Below, in pieces: positions 1 through 8,213 of a stretch of DNA of 64,000 nucleotides. The stretch comes from CAZFER01 sp964517495 (GTDB lineage Bacteria; Hinthialibacterota; Hinthialibacteria; Hinthialibacterales; Hinthialibacteraceae): the NCBI GenBank assembly GCA_964517495.1, contig CAZFER010000003.1:113915-177914 (forward strand). The letters are read 5' to 3'. Within the stretch, counting starts at the first letter, position 1. Every line of letters starts with the position of its first letter. Made by a program: the position numbers and the translations under genes. The notes below the pieces were generated by a model, which was not told the origin of the DNA, searched no databases, and was given only the letters and a program-made list of their open reading frames with translations.

Positions 1-1
1 A

Positions 2-214
2 GCACTTTTGACCACGGTGGTTGGGTTACTGGTGGCCATTCCAGCCGTTTTTGCTCATAATGGGATTTTGCGGGCGGTCAGAAATATTGAAACACAGCTG
101 GAAAGTTTTGCCTATGAAATCATCAATCATTTCGATCGGCAAATTATTGTGGGAACACCCCGCAAGACAGGGGAACGCCCCACAATGAGAAAGAAGAGCC
201 ATGCCAATACGTAA
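2..214 (+). CDS. tolQ: TolQ/ExbB-family proton channel subunit, C-terminal end
   Basis: Only the last 70 codons are in the window; the reading frame is open to the left edge. The visible part is the final hydrophobic helix (LLVAIPAVFAHN) and a short charged cytoplasmic tail, as expected for the end of a MotA/TolQ/ExbB protein. TolQ forms the inner-membrane proton channel with TolR and powers TolA. The identification rests largely on context: the next gene is a clear TolR/ExbD whose start codon lies 14 bases inside this gene, followed by TolA-, TolB- and Pal-type genes. The family could equally be called ExbB, but tolB and pal nearby favour TolQ. Confidence 0.85.
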   Translation, partial: ALLTTVVGLLVAIPAVFAHNGILRAVRNIETQLESFAYEIINHFDRQIIVGTPRKTGERPTMRKKSHANT

Positions 215-617
215 AGTCCGATATCGATCCGAGGCGATGGCCGATATCAACATGACTAACCTGATTGATATCGTGATGGTATTGCTGATCGCCTTTATAC
301 TTGTTTCCAACTTCGTACAAACCGGATTGGAAATCACCGTCCCGCAAGTAAGCTATGTACAGGCAACCGGAAAAGAAAAAATCATTGTGGGGGTGGATGC
401 CAACGGCAAAATATCCGTCAATGGCAAACCCATTAATACCAATGCATTGCTAAGCAACCTGAAAACATTAAAAGAAGAATATCCGGACGAACAACTTTTT
501 GTTCGCGCCGATGAAATGAGTTTGGTTAAGGACGTTTGGGAGGTGCTATCCGTGGGGGCGAAAGCGGGTTTTAAAAAAGTCAATCTACCCGCTCGATTAA
601 GAAAAAGCACGGAATAA
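201..617 (+). CDS. tolR: TolR/ExbD biopolymer transport protein
   Basis: This 138-residue protein has the family's usual length. A single N-terminal membrane helix (about residues 19-38) carries Asp23 in NLIDIVMVLL, the position of the proton-carrying aspartate of TolR/ExbD. A periplasmic ExbD-like domain fills the rest. TolR works with TolQ to convert proton flow into movement of TolA, which pulls the outer membrane inward at division. The start overlaps the tolQ stop by 14 bases and tolA follows after 11 bases, so the genes are translationally coupled in one operon. ExbD is the alternative name; the tolB/pal context favours TolR. Confidence 0.92.
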   Translation: MPIRKVRYRSEAMADINMTNLIDIVMVLLIAFILVSNFVQTGLEITVPQVSYVQATGKEKIIVGVDANGKISVNGKPINTNALLSNLKTLKEEYPDEQLFVRADEMSLVKDVWEVLSVGAKAGFKKVNLPARLRKSTE

Positions 618-628
618 GGACCAAAACC

Positions 629-1438
629 ATGAAAGAACGCAGTTCATTTATTGTATCATTTCTTTTTCATCTTGGTGTTTTCCTTTTTTTGATTATTTCA
701 CCAAGGGCTGATTTTAAACTGCAGGATAATTACGTCCCGGTCGCTTTGGAGTCGTTTGAGGAAGAACCGGTCCAACCCGAAAAGGAACCTGAACCAAAAC
801 CAAAAGAAGAGGTGAAACCTCCTGAACCCGAACCAGAGCCGGAACCTGAAATCGAACCTGAACCAGAGAAAAAAAAGCCGGAATTATCAGATGAAATTCG
901 GGAAATGATCGAAAAACGGCTGAAAAAGAAACACCCGACACCAACGCCCAAACCCACCGTTAAGAAAAAGCCAACACCCAAAAAGAAACCCACCCCTACA
1001 CCCAAGAAACCATCGCCTACGCCGATTCCGACATATAAGATGATCCCCCTTTCAAAACTGCCGCTTGCCGAGTCCACCTCTGCGCCGACGGTACAATCAG
1101 CATCATCCACGGAATATAAATTCACTATCGATGCGGGAAACTCAAATGTGGATTTCAACAATTATGCGGGTATGTTAAGGAACCTTCTTCTTCGTCATTG
1201 GTCACCCCCAACCAGCAACCGGCCGGAGCAGAAAGAATATCAAACCCTGGCGGCTTTCACTATTTACAAGGATGGAATCATAACTAATATCATTATTGAA
1301 AATTCTTCCGGATGGAAGAAATTGGATGATTCTGTTGTTGAAGCGATCAAAGGGGTAAGTGGGACATTGAATTTACCCCCTGAATTTAAAGAAAACAGCA
1401 TTCGTGTGCGTTTTCCATTTATTTTACCGTTGAAATAG
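629..1438 (+). CDS. tolA: TolA/TonB-like energy-transducing protein
   Basis: The 269-residue protein has the three-part layout of TolA and TonB: an N-terminal membrane anchor (about residues 8-26), a long periplasmic linker, and a compact C-terminal domain (about 175-269) that resembles TonB/TolA domain III. The linker (about 45-145) is low-complexity: first Pro-Glu repeats, then Lys-Pro-Thr repeats (KKKPTP), giving an acidic half followed by a basic half. It is the coupling rod between TolQR in the inner membrane and TolB/Pal outside. The linker is Pro-rich like TonB rather than Ala-helical like enterobacterial TolA; the gene order supports the TolA role. Confidence 0.85.
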   Translation: MKERSSFIVSFLFHLGVFLFLIISPRADFKLQDNYVPVALESFEEEPVQPEKEPEPKPKEEVKPPEPEPEPEPEIEPEPEKKKPELSDEIREMIEKRLKKKHPTPTPKPTVKKKPTPKKKPTPTPKKPSPTPIPTYKMIPLSKLPLAESTSAPTVQSASSTEYKFTIDAGNSNVDFNNYAGMLRNLLLRHWSPPTSNRPEQKEYQTLAAFTIYKDGIITNIIIENSSGWKKLDDSVVEAIKGVSGTLNLPPEFKENSIRVRFPFILPLK

Positions 1439-1454
1439 GAGTTGAGGGATTTTT

Positions 1455-2900
1455 ATGAAACGTTTTACTATTCTAACCTTATTTGTCTTTGTTGTACTCG
1501 GATGGGGAATGACTCAGGTGGGTTGGTCTCAAAAAGAAATCATCGGCCCTCCCGTCGTCTTCGAATTTGATAATCCACCCCTTTTGGTCTTGAAGCCCCA
1601 TGTTCAGGGTGAGTTCCCCAACCAGCAGGATGTGGTTGAGGAATTATATAAATTATTGCTCTTCGACCTCAATTTCGCCGATGTATTCAAGGTATATGAA
1701 GAAAGTGTCCAAGCCGCCTATTTGAATAAGCAGGATTTAGAAAACAAGGTTTTCGATTATTCCGGTTGGCAAAAACTGCGTTTTCAAGACGAACCTCTCG
1801 ATTATGTCGTTAAAACTGTATTGATCCCGCGTGGTGAAGGTGGGTTACAACTCAATTTGTTGGTGTATAATCTTCAGCGAAATGAGCGTACGATCGGGCG
1901 GGCTTATGGGGCGGATCCTCATCCCCCCTTTAAAATGGAGCATTTACGCCGAGCTGGCCACCGGGCAACAGCTTATATAATCTCAACCTTGACCAACGAT
2001 AAAGTCACCCCCATTACGGAATCCCGTTTCTGCTTTGTTAATTACAATAAAGTCAAGGATATCAAAGAGTTATACTTGATCGATTATGATGGCCATGAAA
2101 GCAGTTTGTTTCGACTGACCTATTATAATTCCAAAACCCTCTTCCCGGATTGGTCGCCAGATGGAAAAGAACTGGCCTATGTTTCCTTCAAAGACAACTG
2201 GTCGGATTGCTTTATTCATACCCTCTCAACAGGTAAAGCCTTCCCCCTTGCCAAGTTTAGAGGCACCAACACCACCCCGCGCTGGTTTCCGGATGGGAAA
2301 AACCTGGTGGTTTCCCTCTCAGCCGAAGGCAATGCGGAATTATACAAAATGCCCCGCGAAGGATCAAAACGCCCCAACCGCTTGACCCATCACCAAGCCG
2401 CCGAAATCTCTCCAGATGTTTCTTTAGACGGCAATCAGATTGTTTTCACCTCAGATCGTGTCGGATCGCCTCAAATATACATCATGGATGCAGACGGGAC
2501 CAATATTAAAAGGCGCTCATATATTGAGCGTAAATGCGATACTCCCATGTGGTCACCGGTACCGATTAAATTAAACGTAACGGGATTAGAAGAAAAGAAA
2601 GCCTATCGAATTGCATTTACTGGTTTTTTTGATTCAAATCAGGCTGATATTTTTTCAATATGGGCCGATGGTGGGGGGAAAATTCAACATACCGATGATC
2701 AATGGGAAAATTTGAATCCCACATGGTCTCCCAATGGAAAATACATCGCTTTTTCCTCCAATATGTTGGGAACGGGAAAACACGAGATTTTCATCACCCC
2801 CAGTAATCCAGCCAAACGGCTATATAATGGCGAAAAGTATTACCGGGTAACATATACCTTGTCTGGCGATAATCTATCACCGGCATGGTCTCCTCAATAA
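1455..2900 (+). CDS. tolB: TolB periplasmic beta-propeller protein
   Basis: This 481-residue protein begins with a signal peptide (hydrophobic residues about 4-22, ending near WSQ). An N-terminal TolB domain (about 30-190) precedes a WD40-like beta-propeller built of PD40 repeats such as FPDWSPDGKELAY, WFPDGKNLVV, TWSPNGKYIAF and PAWSPQ. TolB sits in the periplasm, binds Pal and is displaced by TolA during outer-membrane constriction. Length and domain order match the family. It follows tolA by 16 bases. The protein stops directly after the last propeller strand. Confidence 0.93.
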   Translation: MKRFTILTLFVFVVLGWGMTQVGWSQKEIIGPPVVFEFDNPPLLVLKPHVQGEFPNQQDVVEELYKLLLFDLNFADVFKVYEESVQAAYLNKQDLENKVFDYSGWQKLRFQDEPLDYVVKTVLIPRGEGGLQLNLLVYNLQRNERTIGRAYGADPHPPFKMEHLRRAGHRATAYIISTLTNDKVTPITESRFCFVNYNKVKDIKELYLIDYDGHESSLFRLTYYNSKTLFPDWSPDGKELAYVSFKDNWSDCFIHTLSTGKAFPLAKFRGTNTTPRWFPDGKNLVVSLSAEGNAELYKMPREGSKRPNRLTHHQAAEISPDVSLDGNQIVFTSDRVGSPQIYIMDADGTNIKRRSYIERKCDTPMWSPVPIKLNVTGLEEKKAYRIAFTGFFDSNQADIFSIWADGGGKIQHTDDQWENLNPTWSPNGKYIAFSSNMLGTGKHEIFITPSNPAKRLYNGEKYYRVTYTLSGDNLSPAWSPQ

Positions 2901-3041
2901 CTGGTTTTTTTAAGAGAATTTAGCGAAATTTTCCTTAACAGCCGCTGATCTTTCTTGCAATCGAATGAATGTTGAGGTAAATTATCCTGACATTTGATAT
3001 TAGGTTTAATGCATTAGGCTAATTCCGTAAGGGAAATTTAA

Positions 3042-3665
3042 GTGGTGAGAAGAAATATTGCGCTATTCATAGGTTTTGTTGTTCTGTTCAGCGCATTGAT
3101 CGGTTTTGATCAGGCGTGGAGCACGGGGGATAAGTTGTTTGGCAGGGCGGATCATGCCGAATTTACCCATCCGGATATCTTTAACAAATTCAGATCAATA
3201 AAAGAAAAGAAGGTGGAACCAACCCCTGCTTATCAACACGCTGAAAAAGAAGCCGAAGAAGAACCCGATTTAGATCGAAAAGAGATAAAAGATCGACTTA
3301 TTCCCCTTGATGAATTGGACCGAAGTCTAGTCCAAAGAGTCTTTTTTGATTATGATAAATCGTTTTTAAAGGTAAACGCAAAAAAAGGAGTCGAAATCAA
3401 TACTTCCTGGTTGAAGAAACATCCGGAATATGACATCCTTTTAGAGGGCCATTGCGACGAGCGGGGCTCGAATGAATATAATCTCGCTCTGGGTGAAAGG
3501 CGGGCGGTTTCTGTACGCAAGCATATGGTTGAGTTGGGAATAGCCCCTGAACGAATTACCATTCGCAGTTGGGGCGAAGAAAAACCACTCGACCATCACT
3601 CAACGCTGGAAGCCTATGCCTTAAACCGCCGGGTTGAGTTTTATGCGATACCATTAAGTAAATAG
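3042..3665 (+). CDS. OmpA-family peptidoglycan-binding protein (Pal-like, no lipobox)
   Basis: A GTG start is chosen because GGGAAA lies just upstream and the first residues give a signal-like hydrophobic helix (about residues 6-21). The C-terminal half (about 95-205) is an OmpA/Pal domain with FFDYDKS near residue 101 and EGHCDERG near 135, which carries the conserved Asp, followed by GERR, the residues that grip diaminopimelate in peptidoglycan. Unlike the next gene it has no lipobox cysteine, so it is either inner-membrane anchored or periplasmic. It lies 141 bases after tolB and 166 before pal. It looks like a paralogue of pal; whether it replaces YbgF or adds a second peptidoglycan tether is unknown. 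Confidence 0.85.
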   Translation: MVRRNIALFIGFVVLFSALIGFDQAWSTGDKLFGRADHAEFTHPDIFNKFRSIKEKKVEPTPAYQHAEKEAEEEPDLDRKEIKDRLIPLDELDRSLVQRVFFDYDKSFLKVNAKKGVEINTSWLKKHPEYDILLEGHCDERGSNEYNLALGERRAVSVRKHMVELGIAPERITIRSWGEEKPLDHHSTLEAYALNRRVEFYAIPLSK

Positions 3666-3678
3666 TGGTCTGAGGGAG

Positions 3679-3779
3679 GAATTCACACAAAAACTTGCAT
3701 AGGGAATTCAGGGGGGGACGCTCCTGTGGAGCCGGTTCAACCCGAAAGAATTCATATAAAAGCAAGCAGTAGAGAATTC
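3679..3779 (+). repeat. Pair of imperfect 31-32 bp direct repeats between the two OmpA-like genes
   Basis: Two copies, at 3679-3709 and 3748-3779, each begin and end with GAATTC and share an A-rich, CA-containing core. About 38 bp separate them. They lie entirely in the 166-bp space between the OmpA-like gene and pal. No function is evident; they could mark a small duplication. Confidence 0.55.
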
Positions 3780-3831
3780 CAAAGATATATTAAAAACAGG
3801 AATCAATAAACGAACTGGGAGGTTCTATTAG

Positions 3832-4395
3832 ATGACCAGGTTTAAAAACACACTAATGCCGATTTTAGTCATTTTTCTGATTGCAGGATTTGTGATGGGC
3901 TGCGCTCAAACACCTGACGGGCCTTCAGCAGGAGCCTATGCCCGGGCCGAAAAAGAAGGGGAAATAAAAGACAACAATGGTGATGACCCCTTTGACCCAA
4001 GGATTCCAGTAGGTGAGCAAATTAAACTGACTGAATTACCAGGTGTACCTGCAGGTATCTGTGATATGATCCATTTCGATTATGACAAGTCGGAAATCAA
4101 GCAAGAATGGGTGGAATGCCTCACACTGATCGCTCAGTACATGACAGAGCGTCCTGAATATGATCTGATCATTGAAGGCCACTGCGATGAGCGAGGCACC
4201 AACGAATACAATATGGCGTTGGGTGAGCGGCGTTCGAAATCGGCAGCTGACTTTTTAATTCAGAAAGGAATGGATGCCGGCCGAATCACCACAAATTCAT
4301 TTGGTGAAGAACAGCCCTTAAAGACATGCTCAGATGAAAGCTGCTGGAAAGTAAATCGCCGCGCTGAGTTTTATGCCGTAAAACAAGCTCGATAA
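3832..4395 (+). CDS. pal: Peptidoglycan-associated lipoprotein Pal
   Basis: The 187-residue product has a lipoprotein signal peptide with the lipobox VMGC, so the mature protein starts at acylated Cys24. A single OmpA-type domain occupies about residues 75-185, with HFDYDKSEIK, EGHCDERG and GERR, the peptidoglycan-binding signature. Pal is anchored in the outer membrane and binds both peptidoglycan and TolB. A strong ribosome site (GGGAGG) precedes the ATG. A cysteine pair near the C-terminus (KTCSDESCWK) is an addition that could form a disulfide. The operon ends with the hairpin terminator just downstream. Confidence 0.95.
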   Translation: MTRFKNTLMPILVIFLIAGFVMGCAQTPDGPSAGAYARAEKEGEIKDNNGDDPFDPRIPVGEQIKLTELPGVPAGICDMIHFDYDKSEIKQEWVECLTLIAQYMTERPEYDLIIEGHCDERGTNEYNMALGERRSKSAADFLIQKGMDAGRITTNSFGEEQPLKTCSDESCWKVNRRAEFYAVKQAR

Positions 4396-4427
4396 ATATT
4401 TCGGCAAAAACAAATCACATTGTGATC

Positions 4428-4472
4428 AAAGGCGTATACCTTTCATGGGATATGAGAGTTATGCGCCTTTTT
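4428..4472 (+). terminator. Rho-independent terminator of the tol-pal operon
   Basis: An 11-bp stem (AAAGGCGTATA pairing with TATGCGCCTTT, one G-U pair) with a 21-base loop ends in a run of five T on the plus strand. It lies 33 bases after the pal stop and just before the convergent glycosyltransferase gene. Confidence 0.75.
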
Positions 4473-4474
4473 AT

Positions 4475-5620
4475 CTAAATCAAGCACCGAAGATATAATT
4501 CCTGAAACTCTTGGGTCATACGCTGGGCGGAAAAGCGCTCTTGAATGCGTTGTTGAGCCGCTCTTCCCAGTGTTTCACGTTTATATTCATCGCTCAGCAA
4601 TTCATGTAAAAGGTCCTGCAACTCATTTAACTTCCCAGGGGTGAAGATTAGGCCGGATTTGCCATTCTCAACGATTTCCGGAATACCGCCGGTTCTCGCT
4701 GCCACGACCGGCAAACCGGCGTCCATTGCCTCCAACAACGAAATCGGTTCTCCCTCAACATCCGATGGCAAGGCAAAGATATCCATACCATGCAACAGCC
4801 GTCTGGCATCGTTACGGTATCCAGCAAAATATACATGTTTATTGATTCCCAGGTCGTTTGCCATACGCTTGGAGGCTTCTTCCATCTCACCCTGCCCAAC
4901 TATCAATAAACGCAACTGGGGAAATTTGTCAACCAATGCAGCTGACGCTTGAATCAGCAAGTCATGCCGCTTGGCAGGGCGCAATTGAGCCACCATACCA
5001 ACCACCAAATCATCATCCGCAAAATGAAATTCTCTCCGCACCACATCCCGAACAGATTCCTGGTCTATTTTTTCTTCCAACTCAATACCATTATGAACCA
5101 GAGTCATCTTTCGTTCAGGGAGACGAATTACATTTAGAACCTTCTCCATACCCAATTCTGAATTAACCACATAGAGGGTATCCAAGGGGTGGGTAAGGCG
5201 TTCAATCCAGGCGTAAAACCGTCCATATCCTTCAGTGGTGTAAACAGTGCTGATTCCCCCCAGCATTTTAATTTTACGCTTAAACATCACAGTTGCCCGG
5301 CCTAGAACATTGGAATGGATCAGGAGGCTTTGGATCAAGTCTGGCTTAAAGTCGTTTAATGCCTTTCTCCATCTTTTTAAACCGGAGAAGAATGAATCTT
5401 CTTTCATCCTGAGATTAACACCTGGAACATCGAGTTTTCCCGCGTCATCAATCAAATCACCCGGTCCAAACATGGTGACCAGCATAGGCTCAAAACATTG
5501 ACGATCCAAATGACGAAGCAACGATAAAATGATGCGTTCAGTTCCACAAATTTCTGAATCAGAGGTGAGCATTAAAATGCGATATTTCTTTTTGTTATCC
5601 TCATTCATTACCGTTGACAC
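4475..5620 (-). CDS. Family 4 glycosyltransferase
   Basis: The 381-residue protein has the two Rossmann-like halves of a GT-B enzyme. The N-terminal part begins RILMLTSDSEICGTERII, typical of the acceptor domain. The C-terminal half holds GMVAQLRPAKRHD, LLIVGQGEM and EGEPISLLEAM (about residue 290), the donor-nucleotide signature of GT4. No signal peptide or membrane helix is present, so it acts at the cytoplasmic membrane face. It would transfer a sugar from a nucleotide donor to a lipid or glycan acceptor; the substrate cannot be told. It stands alone, convergent with pal. Confidence 0.88.
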   Translation of the reverse strand: MSTVMNEDNKKKYRILMLTSDSEICGTERIILSLLRHLDRQCFEPMLVTMFGPGDLIDDAGKLDVPGVNLRMKEDSFFSGLKRWRKALNDFKPDLIQSLLIHSNVLGRATVMFKRKIKMLGGISTVYTTEGYGRFYAWIERLTHPLDTLYVVNSELGMEKVLNVIRLPERKMTLVHNGIELEEKIDQESVRDVVRREFHFADDDLVVGMVAQLRPAKRHDLLIQASAALVDKFPQLRLLIVGQGEMEEASKRMANDLGINKHVYFAGYRNDARRLLHGMDIFALPSDVEGEPISLLEAMDAGLPVVAARTGGIPEIVENGKSGLIFTPGKLNELQDLLHELLSDEYKRETLGRAAQQRIQERFSAQRMTQEFQELYLRCLI

Positions 5621-5749
5621 ACTCCATCGAATGAATAATGTCCCAAGTTGAATTATCTTAAGGATTTGTTGAAAGAATTTCCAATTTTTTTGTTTACACT
5701 ATAGTCCTAATAGACTTATAATAAAGACAAGTCAATTTTGAGGATAAAA

Positions 5750-5857
5750 CATCCATTCCCCACCCAAGAATGGATGGGGCTAGGGGAGGGTTGAAAAAAT
5801 GTTGTGCAAATCCCTTTAACCCCCTCGTAAACCTTCCCCCATAGCGTTGGGGGAAAA
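5750..5857 (+). repeat. Dispersed palindromic repeat family A, copy 1
   Basis: The 321-bp space between the glycosyltransferase and the next gene contains this element and nothing else I recognise. It has two hairpin-forming parts, CCCCACCCAAG...GGGGCTAGGGGAGGG and CTTCCCCCATAGCGTTGGGG, joined by an A/T-rich middle. Related copies lie at 43951, 55674 (reverse orientation) and 57844. It has no reading frame. Confidence 0.75.
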
Positions 5858-5942
5858 ATGAAAATGCATAGTATGGAGATGAATATACTTATTTATGCCT
5901 AACTGAATGCAAATATGACAATATCGTTGTATGAGGTTGCTT

Positions 5943-6527
5943 ATGATTTTTTCAGTTCACCCAACTGATGAGCGATGGGAAAAAGATGTAAAAGAACGAT
6001 ATGGGAAAGCGTATGCGGAATTGACATCGATATTTCGCCAAATTCTATTTCGGGCGTTTATACGTTGCCACTGGATTCCTGAACCGCTTGCACTTGATTA
6101 TCTAACCCGGATTTTGATTGAATTTTTGCCTGCTCCTGCTCAAAAAGAGAACATGATCATCGCCATGGCAGAAGGCGCCATGCATGAGGATGATCCGGGA
6201 AGCATTATCCGAACCTATGAAAAAGTGGGAGAACTAATTTTATGGCTGTCCGGGCTTTATAAACAAAGGCTCTATCAAGCGGAGGGAAAACGTTCATTTG
6301 AGATTGCTTATGAGAAATTACATGATTATGAAGACACACCTGATCAAACCATTGTGATTCCTGGTAAATCTGAATCCTCCACTTCAAAACGGTTGCGAGT
6401 GAATAAAATGTTCAGTGAACAGTTTGAAAATTATCAGGAAATTATAGAAGCGGCCGGTTTGATCGATGATCCTATCTATTTGCGTTATCGCAATATGTTT
6501 ATGACCGATGATTTTTCATCGAATTAA
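5943..6527 (+). CDS. Protein of unknown function (194 residues)
   Basis: I do not recognise this family. The ATG at 5943 is preferred over an in-frame ATG at 5931 because GAGG lies six bases before it. The product is soluble, with no signal peptide or membrane segment; it is rich in aromatic and charged residues and predicted mostly helical (for example KDVKERYGKAYAELTSIFRQ). The C-terminal third has a Ser/Thr-rich linker near residue 145 and a helical tail ending DDFSSN. Its stop overlaps the convergent YpdA-like gene by four bases. No operon partner is on the same strand. Confidence 0.7.
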   Translation: MIFSVHPTDERWEKDVKERYGKAYAELTSIFRQILFRAFIRCHWIPEPLALDYLTRILIEFLPAPAQKENMIIAMAEGAMHEDDPGSIIRTYEKVGELILWLSGLYKQRLYQAEGKRSFEIAYEKLHDYEDTPDQTIVIPGKSESSTSKRLRVNKMFSEQFENYQEIIEAAGLIDDPIYLRYRNMFMTDDFSSN

Positions 6528-7525
6528 AAAGTAAAATCGGTTTTGTTCCGGTTTTCATCGATGTGGTCCATAATGACAATGGCATGAAACCGGCTGTTTT
6601 CGATAAACCAGCGGCTGGTTAGCATGCCACCCACTACAACACCGGCCATGTATACACCTGGCCGAGTGGTTTGGTAAGTGTCAGGATGATGGATGGGGGT
6701 GCGATGAGGGTCATCGTCGATCTCGATGCCAATTTTTTGTATCAGTGTATAGTCCGGTTCATAGCCGGTTAGTGCTATGACGAAATCGTTGGCAATTTCA
6801 AAAGATATCCCCTCAGGGCCACTTAAAATCACCTGTTTAGGTTTTATTTCTTTGACTACTGTATTGAAATAGGCGGTTACTTCACCGGATTTAACCCGGT
6901 TTTCAATATCAGGAAGTATCCAATATTTCACCCCTTCCTTAAACCCGGCGCTGCGAATGACCATCGAAACTTCCGCTCCATGCCGAAAACATTCTAACGC
7001 TGTTTGTGTGGCTGAATTACCGTTCCCTACAATAAGGACTTTCTGCCAGGAATAATAATGCGGTTCGTTATAATAGTGAGTTACTTTTGGCAAGTCTTCG
7101 CCGGGAACATTCAACAATCTTGGTTTGGAGTAAAAACCGATGGCGGTAATGATTTTTGAGGCTTTATACTCATTTTGATCGGTAATAACAGTGAAATTTC
7201 CATCCTCACCTTTAACCTTGTCAACGGCTTCGAAGAGATGGATGTTTAATTCAAAGGTTTCCGCCACCCGGCGGTAATATTCAAGCGCCTCCCGGCGAAA
7301 GGGTTTCTCATTGGGTGTTACGAAAGGTAATCCACCCAATTCGAGTAAATCGGGGGTTGAAAAGAATTTCATATTGGCGGGGTAATGGTAAATCGAATTG
7401 ACCAGGCATCCTTTTTCAACAATGAGATAACTATAACCACGTTTTTGGGCTTCAATCCCACACGCGAGGCCAATGGGACCTGCTCCGATGATCAGGATGT
7501 CATATGTATTCTCTTGTTTGATCAT
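6524..7525 (-). CDS. ypdA: YpdA-like FAD/NAD(P)H-dependent oxidoreductase (putative bacillithiol disulfide reductase)
   Basis: The 333-residue protein starts with a dinucleotide-binding motif (ILIIGAGPIGLACG) for FAD and has a second one (VLIVGNGNSATQTAL, about residue 165) for NADPH. The segments YHYPANMKFFSTPDLLELGG and ALTGYEPDY match the YpdA family, reported to reduce oxidised bacillithiol in Bacillota and also present in Bacteroidota-like bacteria. There is no CxxC redox pair of the thioredoxin reductase type, consistent with YpdA. ATG at 7525 is used; a TTG three codons upstream is possible. The gene is monocistronic, downstream of the tRNA-Phe terminator. The substrate is inferred from family only. 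Confidence 0.82.
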   Translation of the reverse strand: MIKQENTYDILIIGAGPIGLACGIEAQKRGYSYLIVEKGCLVNSIYHYPANMKFFSTPDLLELGGLPFVTPNEKPFRREALEYYRRVAETFELNIHLFEAVDKVKGEDGNFTVITDQNEYKASKIITAIGFYSKPRLLNVPGEDLPKVTHYYNEPHYYSWQKVLIVGNGNSATQTALECFRHGAEVSMVIRSAGFKEGVKYWILPDIENRVKSGEVTAYFNTVVKEIKPKQVILSGPEGISFEIANDFVIALTGYEPDYTLIQKIGIEIDDDPHRTPIHHPDTYQTTRPGVYMAGVVVGGMLTSRWFIENSRFHAIVIMDHIDENRNKTDFTF

Positions 7526-7586
7526 AGAAATCAAGTTGAAAATGTCTTATTACGCCACGAGGTTAAGAACAAATTTAGCCTATATG

Positions 7587-7610
7587 AAAAAACCCCTCAA
7601 AGAGGGGTTT
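7587..7610 (-). terminator. Terminator downstream of tRNA-Phe
   Basis: On the minus strand AACCCCTC and GAGGGGTT form an eight-pair stem around a three-base loop, followed by a run of T. It begins 14 bases after the tRNA 3' end and separates the tRNA from ypdA. Confidence 0.85.
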
Positions 7611-7623
7611 GATAGGGCATTAA

Positions 7624-7699
<76 letters not shown>

Positions 7700-7712
7700 A
7701 CAACGAAGATAA

Positions 7713-7741
7713 TGTATACATCCATAAGCCCTATCTGTAAA
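7713..7741 (-). promoter_or_regulatory. Predicted sigma-70-type promoter of tRNA-Phe
   Basis: On the minus strand TTTACA (7741-7736) and TATACA (7718-7713) are separated by exactly 17 bases. The -10 box ends 13 bases before the mature tRNA 5' end, so the 5' leader would be only about seven bases. Confidence 0.65.
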
Positions 7742-7941
7742 GTCTCAGCCCCCCAGGATGTTAGATTCTTATAGGCAAATTACCCCTTATTTTATGTGGG
7801 GTGGAATTTCTGTCGATAAAAGATATGATCATAGACTATATTGTATCTCTAACCAGGAAATCGGGAATATTTGCAGGTATTTTTCCCCGTTTATTCAACA
7901 TGAATTTGTTGGATAGATGATAGCAATATGGAGATGAGCTC

Positions 7942-8124
7942 ATGGCCAGTGATGAAGCGATCAAAAAAATGATCCAGGCTATAATGGATAAACGGAAAAA
8001 ACTTGGTATGGCCGACTGGGGACTTGTTCCGGTTGAAGATGTGTTATCACGGCTGGATCAATTTGAATCGAAGAATAAATCCAAAGAGTCATCGAAAACA
8101 CACCTTGAGAATGACCAAAATTAA
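7942..8124 (+). CDS. Small protein of unknown function (60 residues)
   Basis: A short soluble protein, rich in Lys, Asp and Glu. A ribosome site (GGAGATGAG) precedes the ATG. The first 45 residues (MASDEAIKKMIQAIMDKRKK onward) look like two amphipathic helices around a MADWGLVPVEDVL segment; the tail is polar and probably disordered. I recognise no family. It could be a real small gene or a chance ORF; the start site and composition favour a real one. Confidence 0.5.
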   Translation: MASDEAIKKMIQAIMDKRKKLGMADWGLVPVEDVLSRLDQFESKNKSKESSKTHLENDQN

Positions 8125-8143
8125 ATCAAAATATATTTCTTAT

Positions 8144-8196
8144 AAATCCACGCTCAAAATAAATTGAAGATACACCGTGGATTTTTTAAACCACGG
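8144..8196 (+). promoter_or_regulatory. Overlapping hairpins: possible terminator/attenuator before the membrane gene
   Basis: AAATCCACG (8144-8152) can pair with CGTGGATTT (8176-8184), followed by more T, which looks like a weak terminator for the preceding small gene. The same CCGTGG (8175-8180) can instead pair with CCACGG (8191-8196). The two structures exclude each other. The next gene's ribosome site (GGGAGAAAG) lies seven bases further on. Confidence 0.35.
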
Positions 8197-8213
8197 AATA
8201 ATGGGAGAAAGCT

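Noticed and set aside
730..1161. 143-residue minus-strand ORF within tolA
   Set aside because: Low-complexity mirror of the Pro/Glu/Lys linker; no ribosome site and the plus-strand gene is certain.
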